Below are positions 18,462 through 27,467 of a DNA stretch of 64,000 nucleotides, piece by piece. The position numbers were made by a program, and so were the translations under genes. The stretch covers positions 1,662,001-1,726,000 of the forward strand of contig NZ_CP081870.1 in the NCBI RefSeq assembly GCF_022170785.1, written 5' to 3'. The DNA is from Rossellomorea marisflavi. Lineage in GTDB: Bacteria; Bacillota; Bacilli; Bacillales; Bacillaceae_B. Within the stretch, counting starts at the first letter, position 1, and every line of letters begins with the position of its first letter. The notes beneath the pieces were generated by a model. It searched no databases. It was not told the origin of the DNA and saw only the letters and a program-made list of their open reading frames with translations.

Positions 18462-18524
18462 ATATGGCAGTCAATGTCGAATTTTCGGCTATAACTGATT
18501 GTTTTGTCTTGTTTTGCGGTTCTA

Positions 18525-18553
18525 TTTACTTTTCTGGTAAACCCTGAGATAAT
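18525..18553 (+). promoter_or_regulatory. Putative sigma-A promoter of the spo0E-like gene
   Basis: TTTACT (18525-18530), 17-base spacer, GATAAT (18548-18553), 38 bases before the start codon. Confidence 0.6.
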
Positions 18554-18590
18554 GCTCAAATAAAGCAAGCTATCAAAAGGGGTTAGATGG

Positions 18591-18815
18591 ATGAACCAAA
18601 TGCTGAAAAGAAAGTGGTTATTGCTGAAGATCAATCAAAAGCGATCGGAAATGATCGCTCTTGGGGAAACGCACGGTCTTGGTGCAAGAGAGACCTTGGC
18701 GTGCAGTCAGGAACTTGATCGCCTCTTGAATGAGTATGATAAGGCTTCCCTGGATCGAAGCGAGGCCGAAATGGAATACTATAGTAGACATTTGCTCAAA
18801 AGACCCGCATCGTAA
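18591..18815 (+). CDS. spo0E: Spo0E-family aspartyl-phosphate phosphatase
   Basis: This 74-residue protein dephosphorylates Spo0A-P and so holds back sporulation. It shows the family signature SQELDRLLNEY in the second helix, preceded by the first helix (LLKINQKRSEMIALGETHGL) of the two-helix hairpin. Length is typical (B. subtilis Spo0E about 85). Placement between mtnD and an mhqR-like gene matches spo0E rather than its paralogues YisI/YnzD, although the C-terminal tail of Spo0E is short here. It opposes kinases such as the KinE encoded 10 kb upstream. Confidence 0.85.
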   Translation: MNQMLKRKWLLLKINQKRSEMIALGETHGLGARETLACSQELDRLLNEYDKASLDRSEAEMEYYSRHLLKRPAS

Positions 18816-18886
18816 CATGACATCTGAGAAATCCTCCAGAAAAATCACTCCGTGAAAACACGCATCACATCGACTACTACCTTGGA

Positions 18887-18915
18887 GGGACGTCCATAAT
18901 AGGGCGTCCTTTTTC
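18887..18915 (+). terminator. Terminator of the spo0E-like gene
   Basis: GGACG / CGTCC stem (extended by weaker pairs) followed by TTTTT. Confidence 0.65.
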
Positions 18916-18955
18916 CGTTAGACCCTAAGTATTGGAAAAAACAATGTCAGTTCCT

Positions 18956-18984
18956 TTGACAAAAACACGGCAGATTTGTATAAT
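18956..18984 (+). promoter_or_regulatory. Perfect-consensus sigma-A promoter of the MarR-type gene
   Basis: TTGACA (18956-18961), exactly 17 bases, TATAAT (18979-18984). Both hexamers are perfect, suggesting strong basal transcription that the MarR product would itself repress. Confidence 0.9.
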
Positions 18985-19019
18985 AGTTTGAAACCGAGAT
19001 ATTTAAAGGAATGAAAACT

Positions 19020-19460
19020 ATGAGTGAATCCAAGCAATCCCTTAAGCTATTCATTGTTCTATCGAGGGCCTTCAAAGCCATCAATGAGGAAATAAATAAA
19101 CACATCCAGGAAAATGGATTGAATCCTACGGAATTTGCCGTCCTGGAACTCCTTTATCATAAAGGAGATCAGCCCCTCCAACAGATTGGAGGAAAGATCC
19201 TTCTTGCGTCCGGGAGTATCACTTATGTCGTGGACAAGCTTGAAAAGAAGGGCCTTCTCAATCGCGTAGCCTGTCCGAATGATCGTAGGGTCACATACGC
19301 TCAAATCTCGGAAGATGGCAGGGTAATGATCGACCGTATCTTCCCCGATCATGAGAACAGGATCCATGAACTGATGTCCACCCTTACTCCGGATGAAAAA
19401 GAGGAAGCGATTGGACTCCTCAAGAAATTGGGGTTGTCGATTAAAGATCTTTCCTACTGA
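19020..19460 (+). CDS. mhqR: MarR-family transcriptional regulator, MhqR-like
   Basis: This 146-residue winged-helix repressor has the MarR core: LNPTEFAVLELLYHKGDQPLQQIGGKILLASGSITYVVDKLEKKGL (helix-turn-helix) and the wing NDRRVTYAQISEDG. MhqR represses genes for quinone and thiol-reactive electrophile resistance in B. subtilis; the assignment rests on gene order after spo0E and on length (145), not on a diagnostic residue. ATG 19020 follows AAAGGA; the ATG at 19011 abuts the ribosome site and is unlikely. The perfect promoter upstream suggests autoregulation. A clear terminator follows. Confidence 0.75.
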   Translation: MSESKQSLKLFIVLSRAFKAINEEINKHIQENGLNPTEFAVLELLYHKGDQPLQQIGGKILLASGSITYVVDKLEKKGLLNRVACPNDRRVTYAQISEDGRVMIDRIFPDHENRIHELMSTLTPDEKEEAIGLLKKLGLSIKDLSY

Positions 19461-19462
19461 AT

Positions 19463-19485
19463 GCCTGCAAAAGCAGGCTTTTTTT
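19463..19485 (+). terminator. Terminator of the MarR-type gene
   Basis: GCCTGC-AAAA-GCAGGC followed by seven T. Confidence 0.93.
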
Positions 19486-19577
19486 CATGGTAAAAAGTAG
19501 AGGTAGGGAAGGAAATGCACAATCATTGGCGAAGTACTAGAGAGCCCTGATAGATTCTATACAAAATGGAGGTCACA

Positions 19578-21275
19578 ATGAAAAAATTTGAAGAGTATAC
19601 ATACGCCAGACCGGAACTCGATGAGATAAAAGAACGATTCTATGAAGCCTTGAATCAACTGAAAAAAGGTGAAAGCATGTCCCAGCAGGTTGAAGCTATA
19701 GAGAAGATTAATAGGATCCGCATGGAAGTCGATACGATGGAGAACCTCGTGTATATCCGTCATTCCATCGATACGAACGATAGCTTTTATAAAGCGGAAC
19801 AAGACTATATGGATGAACTGTCCCCTGAGATGCACGGTCTGGTTACAGAATTCTATCATGCACTGCTTGAGTCCCCGTATCGCAGAGAATTGGAGGAGAA
19901 ATGGGGCAACCAACTTTTTTCACTGGCAGAAAGTGAAATCAGAACCTTCTCACCTGAGATCATCCCACTCCTCCAAAAGGAGAATAAGCTATCCTCAGAA
20001 TATACAAAGCTGATGGCTTCGGCCAAGATTCCTTTTGAAGGGGAGGAGAGGACGCTTGCCCAGATGGGGCCATTCAGCCAATCTCCAAACCGGGAAACGA
20101 GGAAGCAGGCGGCAACAGCTACAACCTCTTTCTTTGAAGAGAACAGAAGTGAACTGGACCGGATTTTTGATGATCTGGTGAAGGTGCGACATGAAATCGC
20201 CGTGACCCTCGGTTTTGATAACTTCGTCGAACTAGGCTATCACCGGATGACAAGGACGGATTATACACCGGAAATGGTGGAGATCTTCAGACGTCAAGTA
20301 GAAGAATTCATCGTGCCCCTTTGTGTCGAGCTGAAGGATAGGCAGGCAGATCGTATCGGTCTTCAACATCTTACATTTTATGATGAAGGCTTTAAATTCT
20401 CTTCGGGCAATGCTGATCCAAAAGGGGATCCCCAATGGATCATCGCTAACGGGAAACGGATGTATGAGGAACTTTCCACGGAGACGGCTGAATTCATTTC
20501 GTTCATGCTCGACCGCAACCTATTGGACCTTGAAGCGAAAAAGGGAAAAGCAGGAGGTGGGTATTGCACCTACATCGCTGAATACGAGTCCCCTTTCATC
20601 TTTTCCAATTTCAACGGGACGTCTGCTGATATCGACGTTTTGACCCATGAGGCTGGGCATGCCTTCCAGGTATATAAAAGCAGGGGCTACGATATCCCTG
20701 AATACCACTGGGCTACCTATGAAGCGAGTGAGATTCACTCCATGAGCATGGAATTCTTCACATGGCCGTGGATGGAGTACTTCTTCAAAGAAGATACAGA
20801 GAAATATAAGTTCACCCATTTAAGTGAAGCGTTGATGTTCCTTCCTTATGGAGTGGCCGTGGATGAATTCCAGCATTTCGTCTATGAGAATCCGGATGCT
20901 TCTCCAGATGAGAGGAAGCAGATGTGGAGGAGCCTCGAACGGAAGTATTTGCCCCACCGTGATTATGACGGCTTCGGATACCTCGAGGATGGTGGCTTCT
21001 GGCAGAGGCAGTCGCATATTTACAACTCTCCGTTCTACTATATCGATTATACCCTCGCTCAGATCTGTGCCTTCCAATTCTTCAAAAAGATGAATGAAAA
21101 TCGTGAGAGTGCGTGGGCATCTTATTTGGATCTCTGTAAGCTAGGTGGGAGCAAGTCCTTCCTGGAGCTGCTTGAGGCGGTCCAGCTCGACTCTCCTTTT
21201 GTGGAAGGCACTGTTGAGAAGGTGATCGCTCCGATCCGGAAATGGCTTAATGAAGTGGATGATCAATCGTTATAA
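19578..21275 (+). CDS. M3-family oligoendopeptidase (PepF-like)
   Basis: This 565-residue cytoplasmic zinc peptidase is of the M3 thimet/oligoendopeptidase family, which cuts peptides of about 5-20 residues. The zinc motif is H357-E-A-G-H361 in VLTHEAGHAFQVY, with the third ligand Glu expected in the downstream ASEIHSMSMEFF. ATG 19578 is placed by GGAGGT five bases upstream; an upstream ATG overlaps the ribosome site. The gene stands alone between terminators. Physiological substrates are not known. Confidence 0.9.
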   Translation: MKKFEEYTYARPELDEIKERFYEALNQLKKGESMSQQVEAIEKINRIRMEVDTMENLVYIRHSIDTNDSFYKAEQDYMDELSPEMHGLVTEFYHALLESPYRRELEEKWGNQLFSLAESEIRTFSPEIIPLLQKENKLSSEYTKLMASAKIPFEGEERTLAQMGPFSQSPNRETRKQAATATTSFFEENRSELDRIFDDLVKVRHEIAVTLGFDNFVELGYHRMTRTDYTPEMVEIFRRQVEEFIVPLCVELKDRQADRIGLQHLTFYDEGFKFSSGNADPKGDPQWIIANGKRMYEELSTETAEFISFMLDRNLLDLEAKKGKAGGGYCTYIAEYESPFIFSNFNGTSADIDVLTHEAGHAFQVYKSRGYDIPEYHWATYEASEIHSMSMEFFTWPWMEYFFKEDTEKYKFTHLSEALMFLPYGVAVDEFQHFVYENPDASPDERKQMWRSLERKYLPHRDYDGFGYLEDGGFWQRQSHIYNSPFYYIDYTLAQICAFQFFKKMNENRESAWASYLDLCKLGGSKSFLELLEAVQLDSPFVEGTVEKVIAPIRKWLNEVDDQSL

Positions 21276-21285
21276 GGGCAAAGGA

Positions 21286-21318
21286 AAAGAGGCAGGCGCA
21301 ATAGGCGCCTGCCTCTTT
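21286..21318. terminator. Convergent terminator between peptidase and RND pump genes
   Basis: AAAGAGGCAGGCGC-AATA-GGCGCCTGCCTCTTT, strong in both directions. Confidence 0.92.
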
Positions 21319-21325
21319 GTCGTAC

Positions 21326-24300
21326 TTATTTTTTCAATTCTTTCTTTACTGTTTTGTAGAAGAAGACTTCATACAGGACCGGTAGAAGGATGAGCGTCAA
21401 AAGGGTTGACGACGTCAATCCGCCGATTACGGTGATGGCGAGCCCCTTGGAGATGAGCGTACCCGATGATGTTGTGAACGCCAGGGGTAGAAGGGCCGTA
21501 ATCGTCGCAAAGGCCGTCATGAGGATCGGACGGAGCCTCGTTTTGCCCCCTTCGATCAGGGAATCCCTGATGGTCATTCCTTTTTGTTCCCTGTTTTGCC
21601 CTATGCGGTCAACGAGGACGATGGCGTTGGTGGTCACGATCCCGATCAGCATGAGCAGGCCGATCATGACCGATACGCTGAGTGGTTCATTGGCGACCGA
21701 CAGTCCGAGCAGAGATCCGATCGGCACAAAGATCAGGGATGACAGGATGATGAATGGAATCCTTGCTTTCCCGAATGTGATTAGCATGGTGATGTAGACG
21801 AGACCGATGGCGATCAGCATGGCGAGACCGAGATCCTGGAACGTCTGTACCGTTTCGTCGCTTCCGCCTCCACCTTCGAATGACACATCATCAGGAAGAT
21901 CGAGCTTCTTCACACCATCCACTGTTTCTTGTGACACGGTACGGATATCATCACTTGAGATCTGTGCGCTGACACGCGCATAGATCTTTCCTTCTAGCTT
22001 CTGGATGGACGTGTAGCCTTCGACTTCATCAATTTTCGCGATATCTGTAAGTGGGACAGGCCCCTTCGCAGTGAATAGGGTGATATCTTCAAGTTCTTCT
22101 TTGGAGGATGTTTGATCCTCATAGCTTAATTGTACTTTTCGATCCGTCCCGTCCAGTGGCAAAGTCCCGACAGATACGGGTTCTGTCTGGTCCGTCACGG
22201 TCCCGAGCACTTGGAATCCGGACACGCCCGCTTTTGCGGCCTTCTCAGGATCGATATCGATGATGATCTGCTTTTGTTTTTCAGAGAAGTTATTGTTCAC
22301 ATATTTCAATTGATCTTGATCCTTCATGTACGCTTCTACTTCCTTCGCAGCAGATTGAAGGGAATCAAGATTATTGGAGAAGAGGTCGATGTCCACGTTG
22401 TTGTTGCTTGGAGGCCCACCAGTCTGCTGCTCCTGGACGCCGAGTTTTGCATCTGGTTCATCTTTGTATACAATGTCTTCCATATTCTTTTGCAAGTCTT
22501 CTAGATAAGCATTTACATTCGTATCTTCATCGAGGGTAAGGAAGTAATTGGCCTGGTTTTTCCGTTTCAATCCAGTTTGGAAATCACGGCTACCTATACC
22601 TGCCGTCACTTCTTTGATTTCTTTTTCCCCGTCGAAGAATTCTTCCAGCTTCATGGACACGTCATTGGTCCTTTCAAGTGAAGTGGATGAAGGGAGTTGG
22701 ACACTTGCCACGAGCTGCTTTTGCTCTTCATTTGGAATGAAGGTGAAGCCCAGCCTACCGGCAAGTGCAAAAGACCCGAGAAGGGTGACAAGGGATAGGG
22801 CGATAATGACGGTTTTATGGTTCAGCGACCACTCAATTGCCCGTGCATACCATCGTTGTAGTCTCCCTTCCTTTTCCTCTGGCGGAACTTTCTTGAATGA
22901 GAATTTGGACAAGATCGGAACGATGGTGATGGCAACAAGCAGGGATGTGAGCAGAGAGAATACAATGGTCAATGCGAACGGAAGGAAGAACTCTCCCGTC
23001 ACTCCGCCGACGAATCCAAGCGGAAGGAATACGACCACTGTTGTCAACGTTGACGACGTGATGGCTTTCAGGATTTCTTTTGTCGAGTCCTCAATGATTT
23101 TATCGTTGATCTCTTCACCTGATTTCCTGACGCGCCTGAATATATTCTCAATGACGACGATACTGTCATCCACTACGCGTCCCACTGCCACGGCCATGCC
23201 CCCGAGGGTCATGATATTGAGTGAGATATCGAGCTGAGCCAGGAAAATAGAAGACACGAGCAGCGACAAGGGAATCGAGATGATGGCGATGATTGTCGCA
23301 CGGATATTCCGTAAGAACAGAAGAACGGCCAGAGAGGCGAATACGGCGCCGAGAAGACCTTCTTTCACCAGGGTCTCAACGGATTTTTTGATTCCGTCTG
23401 CCGAATCGAATCCGATGGCATAACTGAAGTCATCCTGGTAATCTTTCATTACGTCAAGAACCTGATCAGCTACTTCCACGGTGTTGGCGTCCTGCTTTTT
23501 GGTGATGGCCATGGAGAATGAATCTTCCATATTATAACGGGTGATTTCAGGACGGTCGGTCACCTCTTCAATTTTGGCAATATCACCAAGAGATGTTGGT
23601 GGAGCCTGTGGATTGACCTTCGATGTTAGGACAATCTCTTTCAACTGGTCGATGGTATCGACCTTTTCTTGCACCCTTACAGGGACCTGAATGTTATCCC
23701 CATCGAGATTCCCAGCGGGGAAAGAAAGGTCCTTTTCATTGATCTGGTCTTTAATATCCGTCAAGCTGAGTCCATTTTCAGCTGCTTTATCTTTATCGAT
23801 GGTAATTTGAAGAAGTTCTTCCTTCAGTCCACCGACAGAAACGGAATTGACTCCCTCGATTTTCTTCAATTCAGGAATGACGTCATCTTCCAACAGGGAC
23901 TGTAAATCAGCGTTGTCCTTTGCAAATAGTGAGATATTGAAGATCGGAAGCGCTCCGAATGAGGTACGGCTGATATCGGTAGTCACTTCATCCGGAAGGT
24001 CGCTGTCAGAGATGAGGGAGTCCACTTTCCTTTCTACTTCATCCATGTCTGTATTGAATGGGAATTCAAGGTTGATGACAGAAATCGTTTCGTAGGTGGA
24101 GCTTGATACTTGTTTTACTCCTTCAACACCTTTGAATTTCTCCTCGAGATCCGATGTCACTTTATCGTCAAGATCGTCGGGGGAAGCCCCAGGGTAAACG
24201 ATTTCAACTGAAAGCTGAGGAAACTCGATATTCGGGAGCAGATCCAGTTTAAGTTTCTGGAACGAATACAAACCCCCGAGAATGAGAAGGAATGAAATGA

Positions 24301-24379
24301 TAAAGACCGCTACTGCATTCCTCAGGCTAAAACGGGTAAAAAAATTCACGTGGATTCCTCTTTTCTGTATGGTTTTCAT
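21326..24379 (-). CDS. swrC: RND-family efflux transporter, SwrC/AcrB-like
   Basis: This 1017-residue proton-driven pump has twelve membrane segments and two large extracytoplasmic loops. Hallmarks are the start NFFTRFSLRNAVAVFII, the TM4 motif GGMAVAVGRVVDDSIVVIENIFR with the Asp pair used for proton relay, and the repeat-half IGIVTTNAIVLVDRIGQ. In B. subtilis SwrC exports surfactin-like lipopeptides and is needed for swarming; which substrate applies here is unknown. No membrane-fusion or outer-membrane partner is nearby, as expected in a monoderm. The true start may be GTG 24349 (GTGAATTTT behind GAGGA), which would remove the first ten residues. Confidence 0.86.
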   Translation of the reverse strand: MKTIQKRGIHVNFFTRFSLRNAVAVFIISFLLILGGLYSFQKLKLDLLPNIEFPQLSVEIVYPGASPDDLDDKVTSDLEEKFKGVEGVKQVSSSTYETISVINLEFPFNTDMDEVERKVDSLISDSDLPDEVTTDISRTSFGALPIFNISLFAKDNADLQSLLEDDVIPELKKIEGVNSVSVGGLKEELLQITIDKDKAAENGLSLTDIKDQINEKDLSFPAGNLDGDNIQVPVRVQEKVDTIDQLKEIVLTSKVNPQAPPTSLGDIAKIEEVTDRPEITRYNMEDSFSMAITKKQDANTVEVADQVLDVMKDYQDDFSYAIGFDSADGIKKSVETLVKEGLLGAVFASLAVLLFLRNIRATIIAIISIPLSLLVSSIFLAQLDISLNIMTLGGMAVAVGRVVDDSIVVIENIFRRVRKSGEEINDKIIEDSTKEILKAITSSTLTTVVVFLPLGFVGGVTGEFFLPFALTIVFSLLTSLLVAITIVPILSKFSFKKVPPEEKEGRLQRWYARAIEWSLNHKTVIIALSLVTLLGSFALAGRLGFTFIPNEEQKQLVASVQLPSSTSLERTNDVSMKLEEFFDGEKEIKEVTAGIGSRDFQTGLKRKNQANYFLTLDEDTNVNAYLEDLQKNMEDIVYKDEPDAKLGVQEQQTGGPPSNNNVDIDLFSNNLDSLQSAAKEVEAYMKDQDQLKYVNNNFSEKQKQIIIDIDPEKAAKAGVSGFQVLGTVTDQTEPVSVGTLPLDGTDRKVQLSYEDQTSSKEELEDITLFTAKGPVPLTDIAKIDEVEGYTSIQKLEGKIYARVSAQISSDDIRTVSQETVDGVKKLDLPDDVSFEGGGGSDETVQTFQDLGLAMLIAIGLVYITMLITFGKARIPFIILSSLIFVPIGSLLGLSVANEPLSVSVMIGLLMLIGIVTTNAIVLVDRIGQNREQKGMTIRDSLIEGGKTRLRPILMTAFATITALLPLAFTTSSGTLISKGLAITVIGGLTSSTLLTLILLPVLYEVFFYKTVKKELKK

Positions 24380-24423
24380 TTATGTGATCCCTCATATGTT
24401 GGAAAGGGACACAAGACTTATAT

Positions 24424-24490
24424 TCATTATAATGACAAAGGCATGAAAAAGCCCGTAGGAATATGTTCGTTTTACACTATTTCTAAATAG
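24424..24490. promoter_or_regulatory. Two palindromes in the swrC-ykvI divergent region
   Basis: TCATTATAATGA (24424-24435) is a perfect 12-base palindrome containing a TATAAT-type hexamer on each strand. CTATTT-CT-AAATAG (24477-24490) is a second one and lies in a longer imperfect dyad. They could be regulator sites or the divergent promoters themselves; no cognate regulator is adjacent. Confidence 0.4.
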
Positions 24491-24573
24491 ACATAACAAA
24501 CGGGTGTAATCTGTACTTCTGATTCGGGGGGCCTGTACATACAGTTATAAGAGTAGAAGTACGAGGTGATGGA

Positions 24574-25617
24574 ATGAAACGATTATCGGGCGCTTTTCAA
24601 ATCGCCGCCGTATATGTGGGGACGGTCATCGGTGCCGGATTCGCAACAGGCAGGGAAATTGTTGAATTTTTTACGAGATTCGGGGTTTATGGATTAGTGG
24701 GCATCCTGGTAAGTGGGTGGCTGTTCATTATGCTCGGTACGAAAATCCTCGTGATCAGCCATGATATCAAAGCGAGATCTTATGAGCAGTTCAATGAATA
24801 TGTGTTCGGCAAGTGGTTCTCAAAAGGGATGAATCTGTTGATGATGCTCATGCTGATCGGGGTTTCAGCGGTGATGGTGGCAGGGGCGGGAGCAGTCTTT
24901 GAAGAACAATTGGGTCAATCGAGGCAATTCGGTATTGTTCTTACGCTTGGTCTAGGGTTCGTGACCATGCTTGTGGGGACCAGGGGATTATTTGCAGTAA
25001 ATACCATCGTGGTGCCCCTGATGATTATTTTCAATTTGTATCTGCTTTATGTCTCCTTCACACACCAGCCTGATCTCAGCATGGTGCTCTCAAAGGGAGA
25101 CGACGGTCTGGGGTGGAAGACGGTGCTTTCACCCTTTGCCTATGTGGCTTTCAACCTTGCCATGGCCCAAGCGGTCCTCGTTCCGATCGCCGGTGAATTA
25201 AAGGACCGGAAGATGATCAAATATGGCGGATACCTTGGCGGTGTCCTGTTGACGGTCATCCTCATCTCCAGTCATCTGACGCTTAGCCTGATCCCCGATG
25301 TCACCCATTATGAGATTCCCATGGCGGTCATGATGAAGACGTTTGCTTCAGGTATGTATCTTCTCTATATCATCATTATTTATGGAGAAATCTTCACGTC
25401 GGTCATCGGCGGGATCTTCGGTCTGGAAAAACAGCTTTCGGGCTACCTATCCATCCCGGGAGTTTTTGTATTCACTATGATCATTGTCGTGATTTACAGC
25501 CTGAGCTTTTTTGAATACAGCCGTTTGCTATCCTATTTATATCCGCTATTCGGGTATATGAGCATCCTGTTTATGCTCTTGGTTGCCTGGAAGAAGGGAC
25601 ATAAGTCAGTACCTTGA
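24574..25617 (+). CDS. ykvI: YkvI-family membrane protein
   Basis: This 347-residue protein has about ten hydrophobic segments and the same length as B. subtilis YkvI. The N-terminus (IAAVYVGTVIGAGFATGREIVEFF) has the broken-helix Gly pattern of the LeuT/APC superfamily, so it is likely a secondary transporter; no substrate is known. ATG 24574 follows GAGGTGATGGA. It is divergent from the RND pump gene and followed by a strong terminator. Confidence 0.87.
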   Translation: MKRLSGAFQIAAVYVGTVIGAGFATGREIVEFFTRFGVYGLVGILVSGWLFIMLGTKILVISHDIKARSYEQFNEYVFGKWFSKGMNLLMMLMLIGVSAVMVAGAGAVFEEQLGQSRQFGIVLTLGLGFVTMLVGTRGLFAVNTIVVPLMIIFNLYLLYVSFTHQPDLSMVLSKGDDGLGWKTVLSPFAYVAFNLAMAQAVLVPIAGELKDRKMIKYGGYLGGVLLTVILISSHLTLSLIPDVTHYEIPMAVMMKTFASGMYLLYIIIIYGEIFTSVIGGIFGLEKQLSGYLSIPGVFVFTMIIVVIYSLSFFEYSRLLSYLYPLFGYMSILFMLLVAWKKGHKSVP

Positions 25618-25628
25618 TCATATGGATA

Positions 25629-25662
25629 AGAACAGGCCGTCAGTTCCCTGACGGCCTGTTCT
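25629..25662. terminator. Convergent terminator between ykvI and ykvS
   Basis: AACAGGCCGTCAG-TTCC-CTGACGGCCTGTT. Confidence 0.9.
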
Positions 25663-25669
25663 GTGCGAC

Positions 25670-25858
25670 TCATGCTTCCACGACGGTATAATTTTTATGA
25701 TTCACAACGGTCTTTTCCTCTAACTCAAGATCCCGGTAGTTCTTCATATAAGTTAAATCTACGATCACTGAGTTTTCGTTCACCTTCTCGACGACTCCTT
25801 TTAACCCATTCCTAAATTCAATGACATTCCCAATCTCCGCTTTTTTCATTAGAGGCAT
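25670..25858 (-). CDS. ykvS: YkvS/DUF2187-family small protein
   Basis: This 62-residue KOW-like beta-barrel protein (AEIGNVIEFRNGLKGVVEKV followed by NSVIVDLTYMKNYRDLELEEKTVVNHKNY) belongs to the DUF2187 family conserved in Bacillaceae. Its function is unknown; the fold resembles small nucleic-acid-binding barrels, which is inference only. Strong ribosome site AAAGGAGATG. It stands alone and converges on ykvI. Confidence 0.85.
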   Translation of the reverse strand: MPLMKKAEIGNVIEFRNGLKGVVEKVNENSVIVDLTYMKNYRDLELEEKTVVNHKNYTVVEA

Positions 25859-26013
25859 CTCCTTTTTACCAGAAATCTACAAACGATTATTAATATTTTG
25901 ACGTAAAGTGAGGAAAGAGTAAAGAGTTTTTGGAAAATTTCATCAAGAAAAAAATCTTGAGGTTTTAATATGACCCGATAAAATAGGAAAGAGAATCAAA
26001 AGGAGGATCTACC

Positions 26014-26208
26014 ATGGATGTCAAAGAGATTGAAGGATTAGTGGAAGGATTGCGAAGTGGGGAACTAAATGAAGTGTATGTGAAAAAAGAAGACTTTTTG
26101 TCCTTTCGATCGGTCCTTGTGAAACAAAAGGATTTCAAGCACTTCCGAGGCATAGCTGCACAAGGGGGACACGCCGTTTATCATTATCTGGAGACAGCCA
26201 GAAGTTAA
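26014..26208 (+). CDS. Hypothetical protein, 64 aa
   Basis: A 64-residue acidic-then-basic protein (starts MDVKEIEGLVEG, ends HAVYHYLETARS) with no membrane segment and no motif I recognise. The ribosome site AAAGGAGGATCTACC is excellent and AT-rich promoter-like sequence precedes it, so the gene is probably real. It is monocistronic between ykvS and the SDR gene. Function unknown. Confidence 0.65.
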   Translation: MDVKEIEGLVEGLRSGELNEVYVKKEDFLSFRSVLVKQKDFKHFRGIAAQGGHAVYHYLETARS

Positions 26209-26297
26209 AGACCACCTGCACGTACGCAGCCGACGTTTCTTTCACAGTATAACGGGTAAGCTTGTATAGAATGTACTGTCAGAAGGGAGCAAGGGAT

Positions 26298-27029
26298 ATG
26301 GAACGAATCATCTGCATCACAGGAGGGACAAATGGGATCGGCCGTGGTCTCGTGAAGGCATTCGCTGAAAAAGGCTGGATCGTGGAATTCATGGATATAG
26401 ACGAAAGTGGTCTTGGGTTTGCCGAGGAACTGAACGGACAAGGTCATAAGACCCGCTTTCATAAAGTTGATGTAGGAGATCACGCTGCCGTTGCCGGTGC
26501 ATTTTCAAAGATCGGTGCCGATCACGGAAAAGTGGACGTCATGATCAATAATGCGGGAGTCTCGAAATTCAAGTCGTTCTGGGAGCTCGAACCGGAGGAG
26601 TGGGACCGCATCCTCTCTGTTAATCTTGGAAGCGTCTTCCACTGCAGCAGGGAGGCGGCCAAACTGATGAAGGACGGAGGCGGTAGCATCATCAACCTGT
26701 CCTCGACTCGCGCTTTTATGTCAGAGAGGGATACAGAAGCTTACTCAGCCACGAAAGGAGGGATTTATAGTCTCTCCCATTCCTTGGCCATCACGCTTAG
26801 TGAGTTCGGAATCCGTGTCAACTCCATTAGTCCAGGGTGGATTGCGACAGAGGACTATGAGTCCCTGAGGGACATCGATCATGCCCAGCACCCTGCCGGG
26901 AGGGTCGGGAAGCCGGAGGATATCGCCAGAGCCTGCCTTTTCCTCTCAGACCCGGAAAATGACTTCATAACCGGAGAGAATCTCATCATCGATGGCGGGA
27001 TGTCACGAAAGATGATCTACGAACATTGA
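26298..27029 (+). CDS. Short-chain dehydrogenase/reductase
   Basis: This 243-residue NAD(P)-dependent oxidoreductase has the full classical SDR set: TGGTNGIGRGL (cofactor loop), NNAGVS, the catalytic Ser in NLSST, Y-S-A-T-K with Tyr and Lys, and ISPGWIAT. It acts in the cytoplasm; the substrate cannot be read from the sequence. ATG 26298 (MERIICITGG) follows GGGAGCAAGGGAT; the longer upstream frame lacks a ribosome site. A MITE-like repeat follows directly. Confidence 0.88.
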   Translation: MERIICITGGTNGIGRGLVKAFAEKGWIVEFMDIDESGLGFAEELNGQGHKTRFHKVDVGDHAAVAGAFSKIGADHGKVDVMINNAGVSKFKSFWELEPEEWDRILSVNLGSVFHCSREAAKLMKDGGGSIINLSSTRAFMSERDTEAYSATKGGIYSLSHSLAITLSEFGIRVNSISPGWIATEDYESLRDIDHAQHPAGRVGKPEDIARACLFLSDPENDFITGENLIIDGGMSRKMIYEH

Positions 27030-27030
27030 A

Positions 27031-27347
27031 CAAATGGAGGCTGAGACAAATATGTTTTAGTCATAGTAAAACCCGAATCATTTGCCTACGATAAAGCAAG
27101 TGATTCGGGTTTTAAATTTGTTTAATGAACATTCAAATTTCATCGTTTCCAGCGGTTGATCGGAGTGCAAGACGAAGACTCCTGCGGGAGAGTAGCTGAT
27201 GTGAGACCCCGCAGGCGTGCCGAGGAGGCTCACGGGCTACCCGCGGAAAGCGAAGTCTTGCACGGAGATCATGAGCGGTATTAAGATCCTATACTGATCG
27301 TGTTCGGCATTAAAGGGGCTTTATTTAGTTTTTCCCATCCTCATTTT
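27031..27347. repeat. MITE-like structured repeat, copy 1
   Basis: The copy begins and ends with imperfect terminal inverted repeats (27031-27049 and 27329-27347). Inside are a hairpin CCCGAATCATTTGC / GCAAGTGATTCGGG (27072-27109) and a larger fold closed by GTGCAAGAC / GTCTTGCAC (27165-27173 and 27255-27263) with inner stem CCTGCGGG / CCCGCAGG. It fills most of the 438-base space between the SDR and moxR genes. Related copies are at 45423 and 50632. Confidence 0.85.
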
Positions 27348-27467
27348 ATTTGTGTTTATGGATATAATTATTTGATTATTGCTAATATTTGTATACTGTT
27401 TTACACTTAAGGGGGTATAATCAATAAGCTAAAGACATTCTCATAGAAGAGAAAAGGGGGAAGACGG

